From: Deltaproteobacteria bacterium
GTDB lineage: Bacteria > Myxococcota_A > Polyangia > Polyangiales > Houyiibacteriaceae
Direction of reading: 5' to 3'
Length of the DNA: 64,000 nt
NCBI GenBank assembly: GCA_017644045.1
Contig: JAEPMI010000005.1
Location: forward strand, 124,001 to 188,000
The notes under the pieces are model-generated. The model worked only from the letters and a program-made list of their open reading frames with translations, made no database searches and had not been told where the DNA came from. This document shows positions 46,981 to 56,331 of this stretch, in pieces; position 1 is the first letter of the stretch; each line of letters opens with the position of its first letter. Both the position numbers and the translations under genes were made by a program.

Positions 46981-47194
46981 GCCCTTTGCCTCGCACGGAG
47001 TCACGGAGCCACAGAGTCCACAGAGGAAAGAAGAAGAATGGGACAGGTTCCGACCGGAACGGTGATTCACGGAAGGACACGCGAAGCGGAGCAGATCGCG
47101 ACGCGTCAGCAGACCACTGCTCGCCCTCGCCCAATTTCCCTTCTTCCTCTGTGACCTCTGTGGCTCCGTGACTCTGTGCGAGGCAAAAGGGTTC
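46981..47194. mobile_element. MITE-like element with ~55-bp terminal inverted repeats
   Basis: The left arm (46981-47036) and right arm (47140-47194) are inverted copies of one another, about 90% identical with a few one-base gaps, and separated by about 100 bp of non-coding DNA. The arms contain GTCACGGAGCCACAGAG, a word of a type I recall as a dispersed repeat in several bacterial phyla. It fills most of the 384-bp gene-free gap between the NtrC-type regulator and a vWA lipoprotein. No transposase or clear target duplication is visible. Confidence 0.65.
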
Positions 47195-47294
47195 AGCTGG
47201 GTGGATTGAAGCCGGTGATTGGAAAAGCGCACGGGGCGGATCGACGTAGTGGATGAAGGCTGGCGCGAAGACCGCACCGCCTGGGAGGTAGACG

Positions 47295-48668
47295 ATGCGA
47301 TTCGAACACGAGCGCGCCGTGATGGTGGCGTGCGCCCTGACGATGCTGGCCCCGCTCGGGGGCTGCGATACCCGCGAGCTGAAGCCGATCGATCCGGCGG
47401 TGTCGCAGTCCTTCGAGATCGACGTTCGAGGGAGCACCGGCGACGTCGACCTGCTCTTCGTGATCGACGACTCGGGCTCGATGGTGGACGAGCAGGAGAG
47501 CCTGCGGCGGGAGATCCCGCAGCTCGTCCGTGGCCTGACCTCGCCGCCGCTCGGCGACGATGGCCAGCCGCTCTGGAACGCCGCCGAGAGCCTGCACATC
47601 GCGATCGTGACCACCAACCTCGGCACCAACGGCATGCCCGAGGACCAGACCCGGGTGGGCAGCGCATGCGCCGCCAACGGAAACCTCGGCGACGATGGCG
47701 CGCTCCTGGCCTGCCCCGGCGGCTCGGTGAGCACCTGGGAGCCGGGCCAGGACATCGACGCCTTCGTGGACGACATCGGCACCTGCGCCGACGTCGGTGA
47801 CGACGGCTGCGGTCTCGAGCAGCCGCTGCTCGCCGGCATCAAGGCGCTCGGCCAGGCCGGTTTCCCGCGCGCGGACGCGCTGCTCGGCGTCGTCGTCCTC
47901 AGCGACGAGGAGGACTGCTCGCTCGCCGACCCCGCGACGTTCTTCTCCGGCGGCGAGATCGGCCGGGCGATCAACCAGCGCTGCTACCTGGACACCCCGA
48001 GCCTGGTGTCCATCCCGGACGTCGTCGCCCAGCTCCGCGGCGACCGGGACCCCGACAGCTTCGTCTTCGCCGCGCTCATCGGCGTGCCGGAGGACCTGGC
48101 GGGTGACGACCTCGGCGCGATGCTCGCGGACTCCCGCATGACCTACGTCCTCTCGCCGACCAACGACCTCGGCGTCGAGCCCGCGTGCACCCGCCGCGAA
48201 GGTGGCGAGCTCGTCGGCGAGGCCGCGCCCGGTCGTCGCTACATCGAGGTCGCCCAGCAGGTCGACGGGCTCGTCGCCTCGATTTGCGCCGAGAGCTACC
48301 AGCCGGCCATCGCCGAGCTCACCCGCCGCATCGGCGGCCGGGTCGAGGGCATCTGCGCGACCCGGAACCTCACCCCCGCCGAGGACGGCTCGGTGCGCTG
48401 CTCGGTGAAGGAAACGCTCCCGGTGGGAATGACCTGCGACGACCTCGTCGCGCGCACCTACCTGATGACCGACGACGAGGGCCGAGAGATCTGCCGGGTC
48501 GAGCAGGCCATCGGCGACACCACCCAGGGCTGGTTCTACGACGTGAGCGATCCCGTGTGTGAGCAGGTGTCCTACACGGAGGGCATCGCGCCTCCGACCG
48601 AGGTCGGCGTGACCCTCTCCTGCCTGTCGCGGGTCGAGGACAGCCCCGACTCCCCGACCGGACCATGA
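47295..48668 (+). CDS. vWA-domain lipoprotein (paralogue 1)
   Basis: The 457-residue product has a signal peptide with lipobox LGGC (Cys24), then a von Willebrand A domain starting VDLLFVIDDSGSM. The metal-ion adhesion residues D58-x-S60-x-S62 are intact, and the later segment LLGVVVLSDEEDCS supplies the third metal-site Asp. Many cysteines are scattered through the chain. The C-terminal part is beta-rich with no known domain. Surface vWA lipoproteins of this kind are common in myxobacteria and probably mediate adhesion or assembly. A longer paralogue follows 316 bp downstream. Confidence 0.85.
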   Translation: MRFEHERAVMVACALTMLAPLGGCDTRELKPIDPAVSQSFEIDVRGSTGDVDLLFVIDDSGSMVDEQESLRREIPQLVRGLTSPPLGDDGQPLWNAAESLHIAIVTTNLGTNGMPEDQTRVGSACAANGNLGDDGALLACPGGSVSTWEPGQDIDAFVDDIGTCADVGDDGCGLEQPLLAGIKALGQAGFPRADALLGVVVLSDEEDCSLADPATFFSGGEIGRAINQRCYLDTPSLVSIPDVVAQLRGDRDPDSFVFAALIGVPEDLAGDDLGAMLADSRMTYVLSPTNDLGVEPACTRREGGELVGEAAPGRRYIEVAQQVDGLVASICAESYQPAIAELTRRIGGRVEGICATRNLTPAEDGSVRCSVKETLPVGMTCDDLVARTYLMTDDEGREICRVEQAIGDTTQGWFYDVSDPVCEQVSYTEGIAPPTEVGVTLSCLSRVEDSPDSPTGP

Positions 48669-48677
48669 TCCAAATGT

Positions 48678-48832
48678 CCGAGATCGCGAACGAAATCGCG
48701 TTCTCGGGCGGAACCTGGGCAGGACGGCCCGCGAATCGCCAACGAGATTGGCGATCGCGGGCCGTTCTTCCTTGGATCCGCCCTTGGCACACCCCTCGCA
48801 GTGTCTGTCTTCGGGGATCTCCCGATTCCCCG
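48678..48832. other. Three consecutive hairpins in the spacer between vWA genes
   Basis: This 316-bp gene-free spacer (48669-48984) holds three stem-loops. One is 12 bp with one mismatch (48678-48707, loop ACGAAA). One has about 20 bp of stem with one bulge (48721-48768, loop CGAGA). One is a 6-bp GC-rich stem (48812-48832). The second is the strongest and probably terminates the upstream transcript. No credible gene lies in the spacer. Confidence 0.6.
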
Positions 48833-48972
48833 TCTCGACCTGCCAATGAGGGGCTCGAGGCGTTGATCGAAAAGGCCTCCAACGGGTATGCTGCGCCGGC
48901 TGCGGCGGGCATGGCCCAACCGAGGTCGGCTCCCTGAGCTCCCCCCGCTCCCGCACATCGACGAAAACCGTC

Positions 48973-48980
48973 GGAGGAAA
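48973..48980 (+). promoter_or_regulatory. Strong ribosome-binding site deciding a GTG start
   Basis: GGAGGAAA lies four bases before the GTG at 48985. Its match to the anti-Shine-Dalgarno sequence supports that GTG as the start of the second vWA lipoprotein. Confidence 0.7.
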
Positions 48981-48984
48981 TTCC

Positions 48985-50742
48985 GTGAACGAGATTGAAA
49001 AGACCCGCGGCCGCCGCTTTCGCCGCGCCCTCATCGTGCTCCTCGCCGGCGCCCTCGGGTTGGTCGGCTGTCTGGAGCGTGAGCTGCGGCCCCTGAACCC
49101 CTGCACGATCTCCGGTGTCGCCCGCGACATCCAGGTCAACCAGGTGGAAGAGGTCGACCTGCTGTTCATGATCGACAACTCCGGATCGATGACCGAGGAG
49201 CAGGCCTCTCTCGCGGCCGAGATTCCCCGCCTCATCACGGTGCTCGCCTCGGGCATGAACGGCGACGAGACCTTCCCGCCGGTCGGCTCGCTCCGAGTCG
49301 GCGTGGTCTCGTCCGACCTCGGCACCGGCCCGGCCGGCGCCTGCGGCTCGATGTTCGGCGACGACGGCGTGCTGCTCACCACGGGCAACACCGCCAACCC
49401 GTCCTGCATGGCCACCTACCCGACCTGGCTCGAGTTCGCCGCGGACACCGACGTCGCCGCTGACTTCGCCACGGACGTGCAGTGCGTCGCGACCGCCCTC
49501 GGCACCAACGGTTGTGGTTTCGAGCAGCAGCTCGATGCCATCCTCAAGGCGCTCACGCCGAGCACCTCGGGCATCACCTTCTCGGGCGGCACCGTCGGTC
49601 ACGGCGACGGTCAGAACGCCGGCTTCCTCCGCGAGCGCTCGCTCCTCGCCATCATCGCGCTGACGGATGAGGACGACTGCTCCGCCATCGACACGGGCCT
49701 CTTCGAGATGGACAACCCCATCTACGACCCGAACCTCAACCTCCGCTGCTTCAACCACCCGGAGGCCGTCCAGCCGATCGACCGCTTCACCAACGGCCTC
49801 ATCGCGCTCCGTGCGGAGAACCCCGACCTCCTCGTGTACGCGACCATCACCGGTATCCCGGTCGACCTGGTCCCGAGCTCGGAGATGGCCCTGGCCCCGC
49901 AGGTCGAGTCCATCCTGGCCGACTCCCGCATGATCGAGATGCCCAACCCGATGGACAGCACCCAGCTCGTCCCGAGCTGTGACATCCCGGGCCGCGGTCG
50001 CGCCTTCCCGCCGCGCCGCATGATCCAGCTCGCGGCGGACCTCGAGAACGCCGGCGCGAACGGCGTCGTCCAGTCCATCTGTCAGGAGGACTACTCGGGC
50101 GCGCTCGACGCGATCATCTCGAAGATCGCCGACGTCCTCGGTGGCGCCTGCCTGCCGCGGTCGCTCAACCGGAACTCGAGCGGCGAGGTCGAGTGTGACG
50201 TCGTCGAGATCATCGACACCGACATCGTCGGTAGCTGTGAGGAGATCCCGGGCCGCATCGCGGACGGCATCGACGAAGAGCTCGGTCGCCCGCGCTGTGT
50301 CGTCTCGCAGATCACCACCACTGGTGCGGTTCCGCCCGCGGACCCGGCCGGCTGGTACTACGACGACTTCAGCGCCGACGTGCTCGAGCGCTGCGAGGAC
50401 ACCCCGCAGCGGATCTCGTTCACGCCGGGCGCCGAGCCGCGCAACGGTAGCCGCGTTCGCCTCGAGTGCCTCCAGAGCGTTCAGGGCAGCGGCAGCATGG
50501 TCGGCATTGGCACCAGCTGCGCGGGGAACCCCAGCATCTGTCTGAGCGCATCCGCCGACGTGTTGGATCTCTTCCCCGGAGCACAGCGGAACGGTGGTTT
50601 GATCTGTGAGGATGTGAGCTCGGTGACTTGCCAGGCGCCGTGTGACAGCTCGGCCGACTGTCCGGGTGGCTACGTTTGTTTCGACTCGGACGGTCCGGAC
50701 ATGCCTGCCCCCCAGATCTGCATCAACCCGACCTGTAACTGA
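48985..50742 (+). CDS. vWA-domain lipoprotein (paralogue 2)
   Basis: The 585-residue protein starts at GTG with a basic signal peptide and lipobox LVGC (Cys29). It shares the opening RELRPLNP/RELKPIDP with its neighbour. The vWA domain has VDLLFMIDNSGSM with metal residues D64-x-S66-x-S68, and LLAIIALTDEDDCS as the third metal segment. It then extends by about 130 residues into a Cys-rich C-terminus (QAPCDSSADCPGGYVCFDSDG) resembling the Cys-rich repeats of other myxobacterial surface proteins. Divergence between the two paralogues indicates an old tandem duplication. A terminator-like hairpin follows at about 50772-50808. Confidence 0.85.
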   Translation: MNEIEKTRGRRFRRALIVLLAGALGLVGCLERELRPLNPCTISGVARDIQVNQVEEVDLLFMIDNSGSMTEEQASLAAEIPRLITVLASGMNGDETFPPVGSLRVGVVSSDLGTGPAGACGSMFGDDGVLLTTGNTANPSCMATYPTWLEFAADTDVAADFATDVQCVATALGTNGCGFEQQLDAILKALTPSTSGITFSGGTVGHGDGQNAGFLRERSLLAIIALTDEDDCSAIDTGLFEMDNPIYDPNLNLRCFNHPEAVQPIDRFTNGLIALRAENPDLLVYATITGIPVDLVPSSEMALAPQVESILADSRMIEMPNPMDSTQLVPSCDIPGRGRAFPPRRMIQLAADLENAGANGVVQSICQEDYSGALDAIISKIADVLGGACLPRSLNRNSSGEVECDVVEIIDTDIVGSCEEIPGRIADGIDEELGRPRCVVSQITTTGAVPPADPAGWYYDDFSADVLERCEDTPQRISFTPGAEPRNGSRVRLECLQSVQGSGSMVGIGTSCAGNPSICLSASADVLDLFPGAQRNGGLICEDVSSVTCQAPCDSSADCPGGYVCFDSDGPDMPAPQICINPTCN

Positions 50743-50771
50743 CGCAGTGGCCTCCTCGGGGGCCGACCACT

Positions 50772-50808
50772 GACGAGGGCGCCCGGCTTCGGCCGAGGCG
50801 CCCTTCGT
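50772..50808. terminator. Hairpin after the second vWA gene
   Basis: An outer ACGAGGGCGCC / GGCGCCCTTCGT stem encloses an inner GGC-TTCG-GCC stem-loop, 30 bases after the stop codon. It is placed and shaped as an intrinsic terminator, although the following sequence has only a weak T-rich stretch. Confidence 0.55.
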
Positions 50809-50839
50809 CGTTCGGGCTTCTCTGGGCCCACTCGTGCTC

Positions 50840-50888
50840 TTGTTCTCGCACGAAGGCACGACGAGCACGGAGGTTCACAGAGGTTCGA
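50840..50888. repeat. Degenerate single arm related to the MITE-like element
   Basis: CTCGCACGAAGGCACGACG followed by AGCACGGAGGTTCACAGAGG resembles one arm of the element at 46981-47194 (CTCGCACGGAGTCACGGAG, CACAGAGG), with substitutions. No second arm is near. It is probably a decayed or partial copy of the same dispersed family. Confidence 0.4.
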
Positions 50889-51003
50889 AGATGATGTGGG
50901 TGGCGGGCGCCGGCGGGGCGCCAGCCGTCCGCCGGCGGGCCGTCTGAAAAGGCGCGAGTGGAAGCACCAGAGGCGGCGGCATGGGGCTTGATGCCCGGGG
51001 GGC

Positions 51004-52563
51004 ATGACCGACATTCAGATCGTTCCGCCCGCTTCGGGTCTCGAGGAGGAATCCATCGAGGCCGGGGGCGCTTCCGTTCACGCCGGCTGCTTGCTCGGAG
51101 TCGACGCCCACCCGGTGCAGGTGGAGGCTCGACTGACCAAGGGGCTGCCGGCCTTCGACATCGTGGGGCTGCCCGAACGTGGGGTGCGCGAGAGCCGCGT
51201 CCGCGTGCGTTCGGCGCTGGCGGCCCAGGGGCTCGAGCTGCCCAAGGGCTGCTACGTGCTGAACCTCGCGCCAGGCGACCTGCGCAAGTCCGGCTCGGGC
51301 TTCGACCTCGCCATCGCCATCGCCCTGCTCAGCGCCGTCGGCACCGTCGACGCCCCCGAGCTCGAGTCCACGCTCTTCCTCGGCGAGCTCGGCCTCGACG
51401 GCTCGCTCCGACCGGTCCGCGGTGTGCTCGCCCATCTCCGCAGCGCCGCCGACCGTGGCCTCGCCGGCGCGATCGTCCCGGAGGCGAACGGCGCCGAGGC
51501 GGCCCTCGTGGCGTCGCCCAGCTTCGACGTCCGCGTCGCCCGCGACCTGCGCGCGGTCGTCGAGCACCTCGACGGCAACGAGCGGCTGCCGAGACCGGCC
51601 GTGGCTCGGACGGCCCGAGCGCCGCACCAGCCCGACCTGAGCGAGGTGAAGGGCCAGGCCACGGTCCGCCGCGCGCTCGAGATCGCCGCCGCCGGCGAGC
51701 ACCACCTGCTGATGCTCGGCCCGCCCGGCGCCGGCAAGACCATGCTGGCTCGGCGGCTGCCGTCGATCCTGCCGCCGCCGACCACCGACGAGGCACTCGC
51801 CATCGCCACCATCGCGAGCGTCGGTGGCGCGCGCACGCCGACCGACCTCCGGCAGACGCTCCGCCCCTTCCGCGCGCCGCACCACACCGCGAGCGGTCCG
51901 GCGATGATCGGTGGCGGCGACCCGCCGCGTCCCGGCGAGGTCACGCTCGCACACCGAGGCGTGCTCTTTCTCGACGAGCTCCCCGAGTTCCGCAGGGACG
52001 TCATCGAGACGCTCCGCACCACGATGGAGCTCGGCGAGGTCTCCGTCGCTCGCGCGCGCTATCGGCTGAAGCTCCCCGCCGCGCCTTTGATCGTCGCCGC
52101 GATGAACCCCTGCCCCTGCGGCTACGCGGGCGACCCCGAGCGCCTCTGCGTCTGCACGCCAGACCGCGTCGAGGGCTACCGCCGCCGCATCAGCGGGCCG
52201 CTGGTCGACCGCTTCGACCTGCACGTCTCCGTCCCGCGGATGATCGCCCGCGACCTCCGCGAGCCCGCGACCGGCGAACGCTCGGAAGCGGTCGCCGCAC
52301 GGGTGGTCGCGGCGCGCGCGTTCCGGGACCGCCGTGCACGCTCGAGCCGCAGCGAGCTCGACGCCCTGCTCGGGCAGACCCACGAAGGGGCCCTCGACTT
52401 CCTGGAGCGCGCCGTCGAGGTGCTCGGCCTCAGCGCGCGAGGCTTCGTGAAGGCGCTGCGGGTCGCCCGGACCATCGCGGACATGGAGCACAGCGAGAAG
52501 GTCGGCGAGCCGCACGTCGCCGAGGCGGTGCAGTACCGGCTCCTCGATCGGCGCCAGCGATGA
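51004..52563 (+). CDS. comM: ComM/YifB-type Mg-chelatase-like ATPase
   Basis: The 519-residue protein has the three parts of ComM: an N-terminal Lon-S5-like domain (FDIVGLPERGVRESRVRVRSAL; GSGFDLAIAIALL), a AAA+ Mg-chelatase domain with Walker A GPPGAGKT (from residue 239) and Walker B GVLFLDELPEF, and the Cys-containing NPCPCGYAGD near the AAA lid. In naturally transformable bacteria ComM is a branch-migration helicase that extends heteroduplex. It is also widespread in species not known to be competent. RecA follows 140 bp downstream and a ComEA-like gene is at 17.7 kb, so DNA uptake is a possibility. Confidence 0.93.
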   Translation: MTDIQIVPPASGLEEESIEAGGASVHAGCLLGVDAHPVQVEARLTKGLPAFDIVGLPERGVRESRVRVRSALAAQGLELPKGCYVLNLAPGDLRKSGSGFDLAIAIALLSAVGTVDAPELESTLFLGELGLDGSLRPVRGVLAHLRSAADRGLAGAIVPEANGAEAALVASPSFDVRVARDLRAVVEHLDGNERLPRPAVARTARAPHQPDLSEVKGQATVRRALEIAAAGEHHLLMLGPPGAGKTMLARRLPSILPPPTTDEALAIATIASVGGARTPTDLRQTLRPFRAPHHTASGPAMIGGGDPPRPGEVTLAHRGVLFLDELPEFRRDVIETLRTTMELGEVSVARARYRLKLPAAPLIVAAMNPCPCGYAGDPERLCVCTPDRVEGYRRRISGPLVDRFDLHVSVPRMIARDLREPATGERSEAVAARVVAARAFRDRRARSSRSELDALLGQTHEGALDFLERAVEVLGLSARGFVKALRVARTIADMEHSEKVGEPHVAEAVQYRLLDRRQR

Positions 52564-52646
52564 TCGGCGGGCGCCGGCGATCGGCGGCGGACCCGCCGGC
52601 GGCGGCGCCCAACTCCCTCGATCGATCGCCCGCCGATGACCGGCAC

Positions 52647-52657
52647 GTTCCGTGAAC
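52647..52657. promoter_or_regulatory. Inverted repeat GTTC-N3-GAAC upstream of recA
   Basis: GTTC (52647-52650) and GAAC (52654-52657) form a short palindrome 47 bp before the recA start. The half-site is the core of many LexA boxes, but the spacing does not match the Bacillus box or the published Myxococcus-type consensus as I remember it. It is only a weak SOS-operator candidate. Confidence 0.25.
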
Positions 52658-52703
52658 TGCTCCTCCGCGCGCCACGTCGGCGCCACTCATCAGGAGAAGA
52701 GAG

Positions 52704-53762
<1,059 letters not shown>

Positions 53763-53814
53763 GGCCTCGCCAGCGCGATTGCCTCACCGCCCCACAGCGG
53801 GTACCACGGGCCCC

Positions 53815-54879
53815 GTGAAGGTCTTCCTCACCGGAGCGACGGGGCTCGTGGGCTCCGCCGTGGCGCGGCGGCTGCTCGACGACGGCCACGAGGTCCACGC
53901 GCTGGTCCGTGACCGCGCGCGGGCCGGCCACCTCGAGGGCGTGTCCCTCTTCGACGGCGATCTCAGCTCGCCGAAGGTGATCGCCGAGGCGGCGGCCGAG
54001 TGCGAGATGGCGGTCCACGCCGCGGGCGAGGAGAGCCACCGGGCGACCCGAAGGGCGCTGGGCTGGATCCACGTCGCCGGCACCGAGAACGTGGTGCGCG
54101 CGGTCGAGCACGCGGGCGTCCGGCGACTGGTCCACCTGAGCTGCACCGACGTGACCCTCCACGCCGGCACCCGCACCGGCTGGAACGAGGACCGGGTGCT
54201 CACCATGCCACCGGCCGACCCCCACGGCGCGACCAAGCTCGCCGCCGAGGAGCTCGTGATCGGCAGCGGCGGCCGCGGCTCCAAGGGCGGGTCGTTCGAA
54301 ACCGTCGCGCTCCGACCCGGCCTGGTCTGGGGCCCCGGGCCCGGTCAGACGATCCCACGCCTCTGCGCCGAGGCGCTCGCGAGCGGCGGCCTTCGACTCT
54401 ACGGCTCTGGCCGCAACCTGGTACCGGTGACCTACTCGGAGAACCTCGCCCACGCCGTGATGTGCGCGCTGAAGGCCCCCGAGTGCACGGGCAACGTCTA
54501 CTACGTGGTCGACGAGGAGCTCACCCTCGCGGGCGAGTTCTATACCTCGCTCTCCGTGAGCCTCGGCCTGCCGACTCCGAAGAAGAGCCTTCTCGGCGGT
54601 CGCATCGAGCTGATGCTGGCCGGCTGGCGAAAGCGCCTCGGCAGCCAGGGTCCCTGGCCGAGCGACGTGCTCCGCCGCGGCTTCAGCGCCTCGTTCGATC
54701 CGAGCCGCGCGATCAACCACCTGGACTACCGCGCGCCGGTCCCGCAGCTCGACGGGCTGGCCGCGCTCGCGGCCTGGGCCGAGCAAGAGGGCGGCCCCGA
54801 AGCGCTGGCGAAGCGCGCTCGGCCCGCAGCGGACGACACCGCCGTCGAGGCTCAGATCCGCACTGCCTCCACCGCATGA
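53815..54879 (+). CDS. Extended SDR (NAD(P)-binding) protein with altered active site
   Basis: The GTG at 53815 gives 354 residues starting MKVFLTGATGLVG, the Rossmann fold of extended SDRs, in the group that includes 3-beta-hydroxysteroid and sterol dehydrogenases. Other typical parts are HVAGTENVVRAVEHAGVRRLVHLSC and RPGLVWGPG. The catalytic YxxxK reads HGATK: Tyr is replaced by His137 while Lys141 remains. It may therefore bind cofactor without ordinary dehydrogenase chemistry, or use His instead. The stop overlaps the ATG of the next gene. Confidence 0.85.
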   Translation: MKVFLTGATGLVGSAVARRLLDDGHEVHALVRDRARAGHLEGVSLFDGDLSSPKVIAEAAAECEMAVHAAGEESHRATRRALGWIHVAGTENVVRAVEHAGVRRLVHLSCTDVTLHAGTRTGWNEDRVLTMPPADPHGATKLAAEELVIGSGGRGSKGGSFETVALRPGLVWGPGPGQTIPRLCAEALASGGLRLYGSGRNLVPVTYSENLAHAVMCALKAPECTGNVYYVVDEELTLAGEFYTSLSVSLGLPTPKKSLLGGRIELMLAGWRKRLGSQGPWPSDVLRRGFSASFDPSRAINHLDYRAPVPQLDGLAALAAWAEQEGGPEALAKRARPAADDTAVEAQIRTASTA

Positions 54880-55571
54880 GGCGGCGCGACCAGCTGGCCA
54901 AGCTCCGACGGCTCGCCCTCCGCTCCGGCGAGGCTGGCCCCGCACAAGCGCTCGAGCTCTTGCTCGCGCTCGACGACGAGAAGCTCTGGCAGCTGACCCT
55001 CGACGGCTGCGGCCTGAAGGACGGCGTGCCGGTGCTCGGCTCCTTCTTCGATGGACCGAAGACCACCCTCGCCCATCGCCGCGCGGCGTGGCTGACGATG
55101 GTGGGCGCCGTGCCCCGAGAGGCGCCGATGGATGCCTCTCTCCGCGCGCCACTGACGCTCTCGTTCCCCGAGTGGCGCCTCGAGCGCTGGCCCGACCAGC
55201 CCCTGCCCCGCTTCGAGACGGTGGAGGTGCTCGTCTTCGATCGCTGCTGGCTCTCCGCGCTCCCGAGGTTCGCGCTCCACCTCCCCGACCTGCGCGAGCT
55301 CCTGATCGAACGCGCCCGGCTGGTCGAGCCACTGCCCGCGGAGCTCTGGCGGCCCGCGCTCCACACCGTGCGCGTCGCTCACGCCTGGCTCGACACCTTC
55401 CCGGTCGAAGCCGCCGCCGCCGAGAACCTCGAGCGGCTCTCGCTCGAGGGCAACCGCATCACCGAGCTCCCCGAGGACCTCGCGAGCCGCTTCGCGCACG
55501 TGGCCGTCGACCTTCGAGCGAACCCGCTCGGCCCAGCCGCCCGAGCGCGACTGCAGGCGCATTCCCCCTGA
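54876..55571 (+). CDS. Leucine-rich-repeat-like protein
   Basis: The 231-residue product begins at an ATG overlapping the SDR stop. The first 60 residues are helical and resemble the short repeat-containing N-terminus of myxobacterial LRR proteins (ALELLLALDDEKLWQLTLDGC). The remainder has irregular leucine-rich repeats: ETVEVLVFDRCWLSALPRF, LPDLRELLIERARLVEPLP, LERLSLEGNRITELPEDL. There is no signal or membrane segment. It is probably a cytoplasmic protein-binding module. Coupling to the SDR may be functional or only positional. Confidence 0.75.
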   Translation: MRRRDQLAKLRRLALRSGEAGPAQALELLLALDDEKLWQLTLDGCGLKDGVPVLGSFFDGPKTTLAHRRAAWLTMVGAVPREAPMDASLRAPLTLSFPEWRLERWPDQPLPRFETVEVLVFDRCWLSALPRFALHLPDLRELLIERARLVEPLPAELWRPALHTVRVAHAWLDTFPVEAAAAENLERLSLEGNRITELPEDLASRFAHVAVDLRANPLGPAARARLQAHSP

Positions 55572-55619
55572 TCAGGCGCTCAGCAATTTCTGTCACACCC
55601 GGTCGCTAGGGTCCTCCCC

Positions 55620-55961
55620 ATGCGACGAAGCCTCCCCCGAGCGACCGACACCCAGGCCCCCCGACAGCTCGAGCTGCGGCTCGTGCCCCCGCCGAGCCCG
55701 CCGGAGACTCCGCGTCCCCAGCGGCCACGCCCACCGCTGAAGCGGGCGCCGGTTCGTCCGCGTCCGCCCCGCTCGCCCGCCGACATCGCCAAGCGCGTCA
55801 TGGAGCTGCTCGCGTCCATGGGCTACCGCGCCACCGAGGCGCGCTGGCTGGTGTGGACCGCGCTGAGGAGCGGCGAGCTCCCCACCCACCGGCCCGCGAC
55901 GCAGACCGAGCTGCTCCGCGCCGCCCTTCGCGCCGGGGCGGCACGTCGCGCGGTGCGGTAG
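55620..55961 (+). CDS. Small protein with a RuvA-C/UBA-like three-helix module
   Basis: The 113-residue product has a Pro/Arg-rich disordered N-terminus (1-50) and a compact helical C-terminus, DIAKRVMELLASMGYRATEARWLVWTAL, which resembles RuvA domain III / UBA-like modules (LxxMGYxxxEA). In RuvA this domain contacts RuvB. The helical part could bind a AAA+ motor, but that is speculation from resemblance. No ruv genes are in the window. The gene is flanked by the LRR gene and the SulP region. Confidence 0.6.
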   Translation: MRRSLPRATDTQAPRQLELRLVPPPSPPETPRPQRPRPPLKRAPVRPRPPRSPADIAKRVMELLASMGYRATEARWLVWTALRSGELPTHRPATQTELLRAALRAGAARRAVR

Positions 55962-55981
55962 CTCTCGAGCTCAGCCGGAGC

Positions 55982-56176
55982 TCACCGCGGCTCGGGTGTC
56001 TCCGTCGCGTCCTCGAGGACCCGCCGCCCCATCTCGCTCGGTGTCACGGTGAGATCGTCTCGCCGTGGAGGACCACCCACCCGCTCCGCGGGGATGGCCT
56101 CGATGTGGGCGTTGTCGAGGGTGTGCTCGGAGATGGCGCCGGGCTCACGTTCGTCATTGGTGTCGAAATCGTCCAT
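55982..56176 (-). CDS. Possible small acidic protein, 64 aa
   Basis: From ATG 56176 a 64-residue acidic, hydrophilic product is predicted (DDFDTNDEREPGAIS, TLDNAHIEAIPAERVGG, DDLTVTPSEMGRRVLED). Composition and start choice are protein-like, but there is no convincing ribosome-binding site and no recognised family. It lies between the RuvA-C-like gene and the SulP gene. It is a weak candidate. Confidence 0.4.
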   Translation of the reverse strand: MDDFDTNDEREPGAISEHTLDNAHIEAIPAERVGGPPRRDDLTVTPSEMGRRVLEDATETPEPR

Positions 56177-56331
56177 GGCACCGAACGAGTTCAAGCGGCG
56201 TACCAGCGGATGGCCGAGGCCACGGTCCGCTCGGCGAGTCAGCCCGCACCAGCCGAGGCGATGCGCCACCCCACCGTGCGCTCGGACGTCGACGTCAGCC
56301 GGTCCGTGTGCGAACGAGGAGAGCTGACGCG

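Noticed and set aside
48665-48937. A small plus-strand frame in the spacer between the vWA genes
   Set aside because: It overlaps the stop of the first vWA gene, runs through strong hairpins, and has a non-protein-like composition.
48370-50868. An 832-codon minus-strand frame across the second vWA gene
   Set aside because: The plus-strand product has a lipobox, an intact vWA metal site and a strong ribosome-binding site. The antisense frame has none of these.
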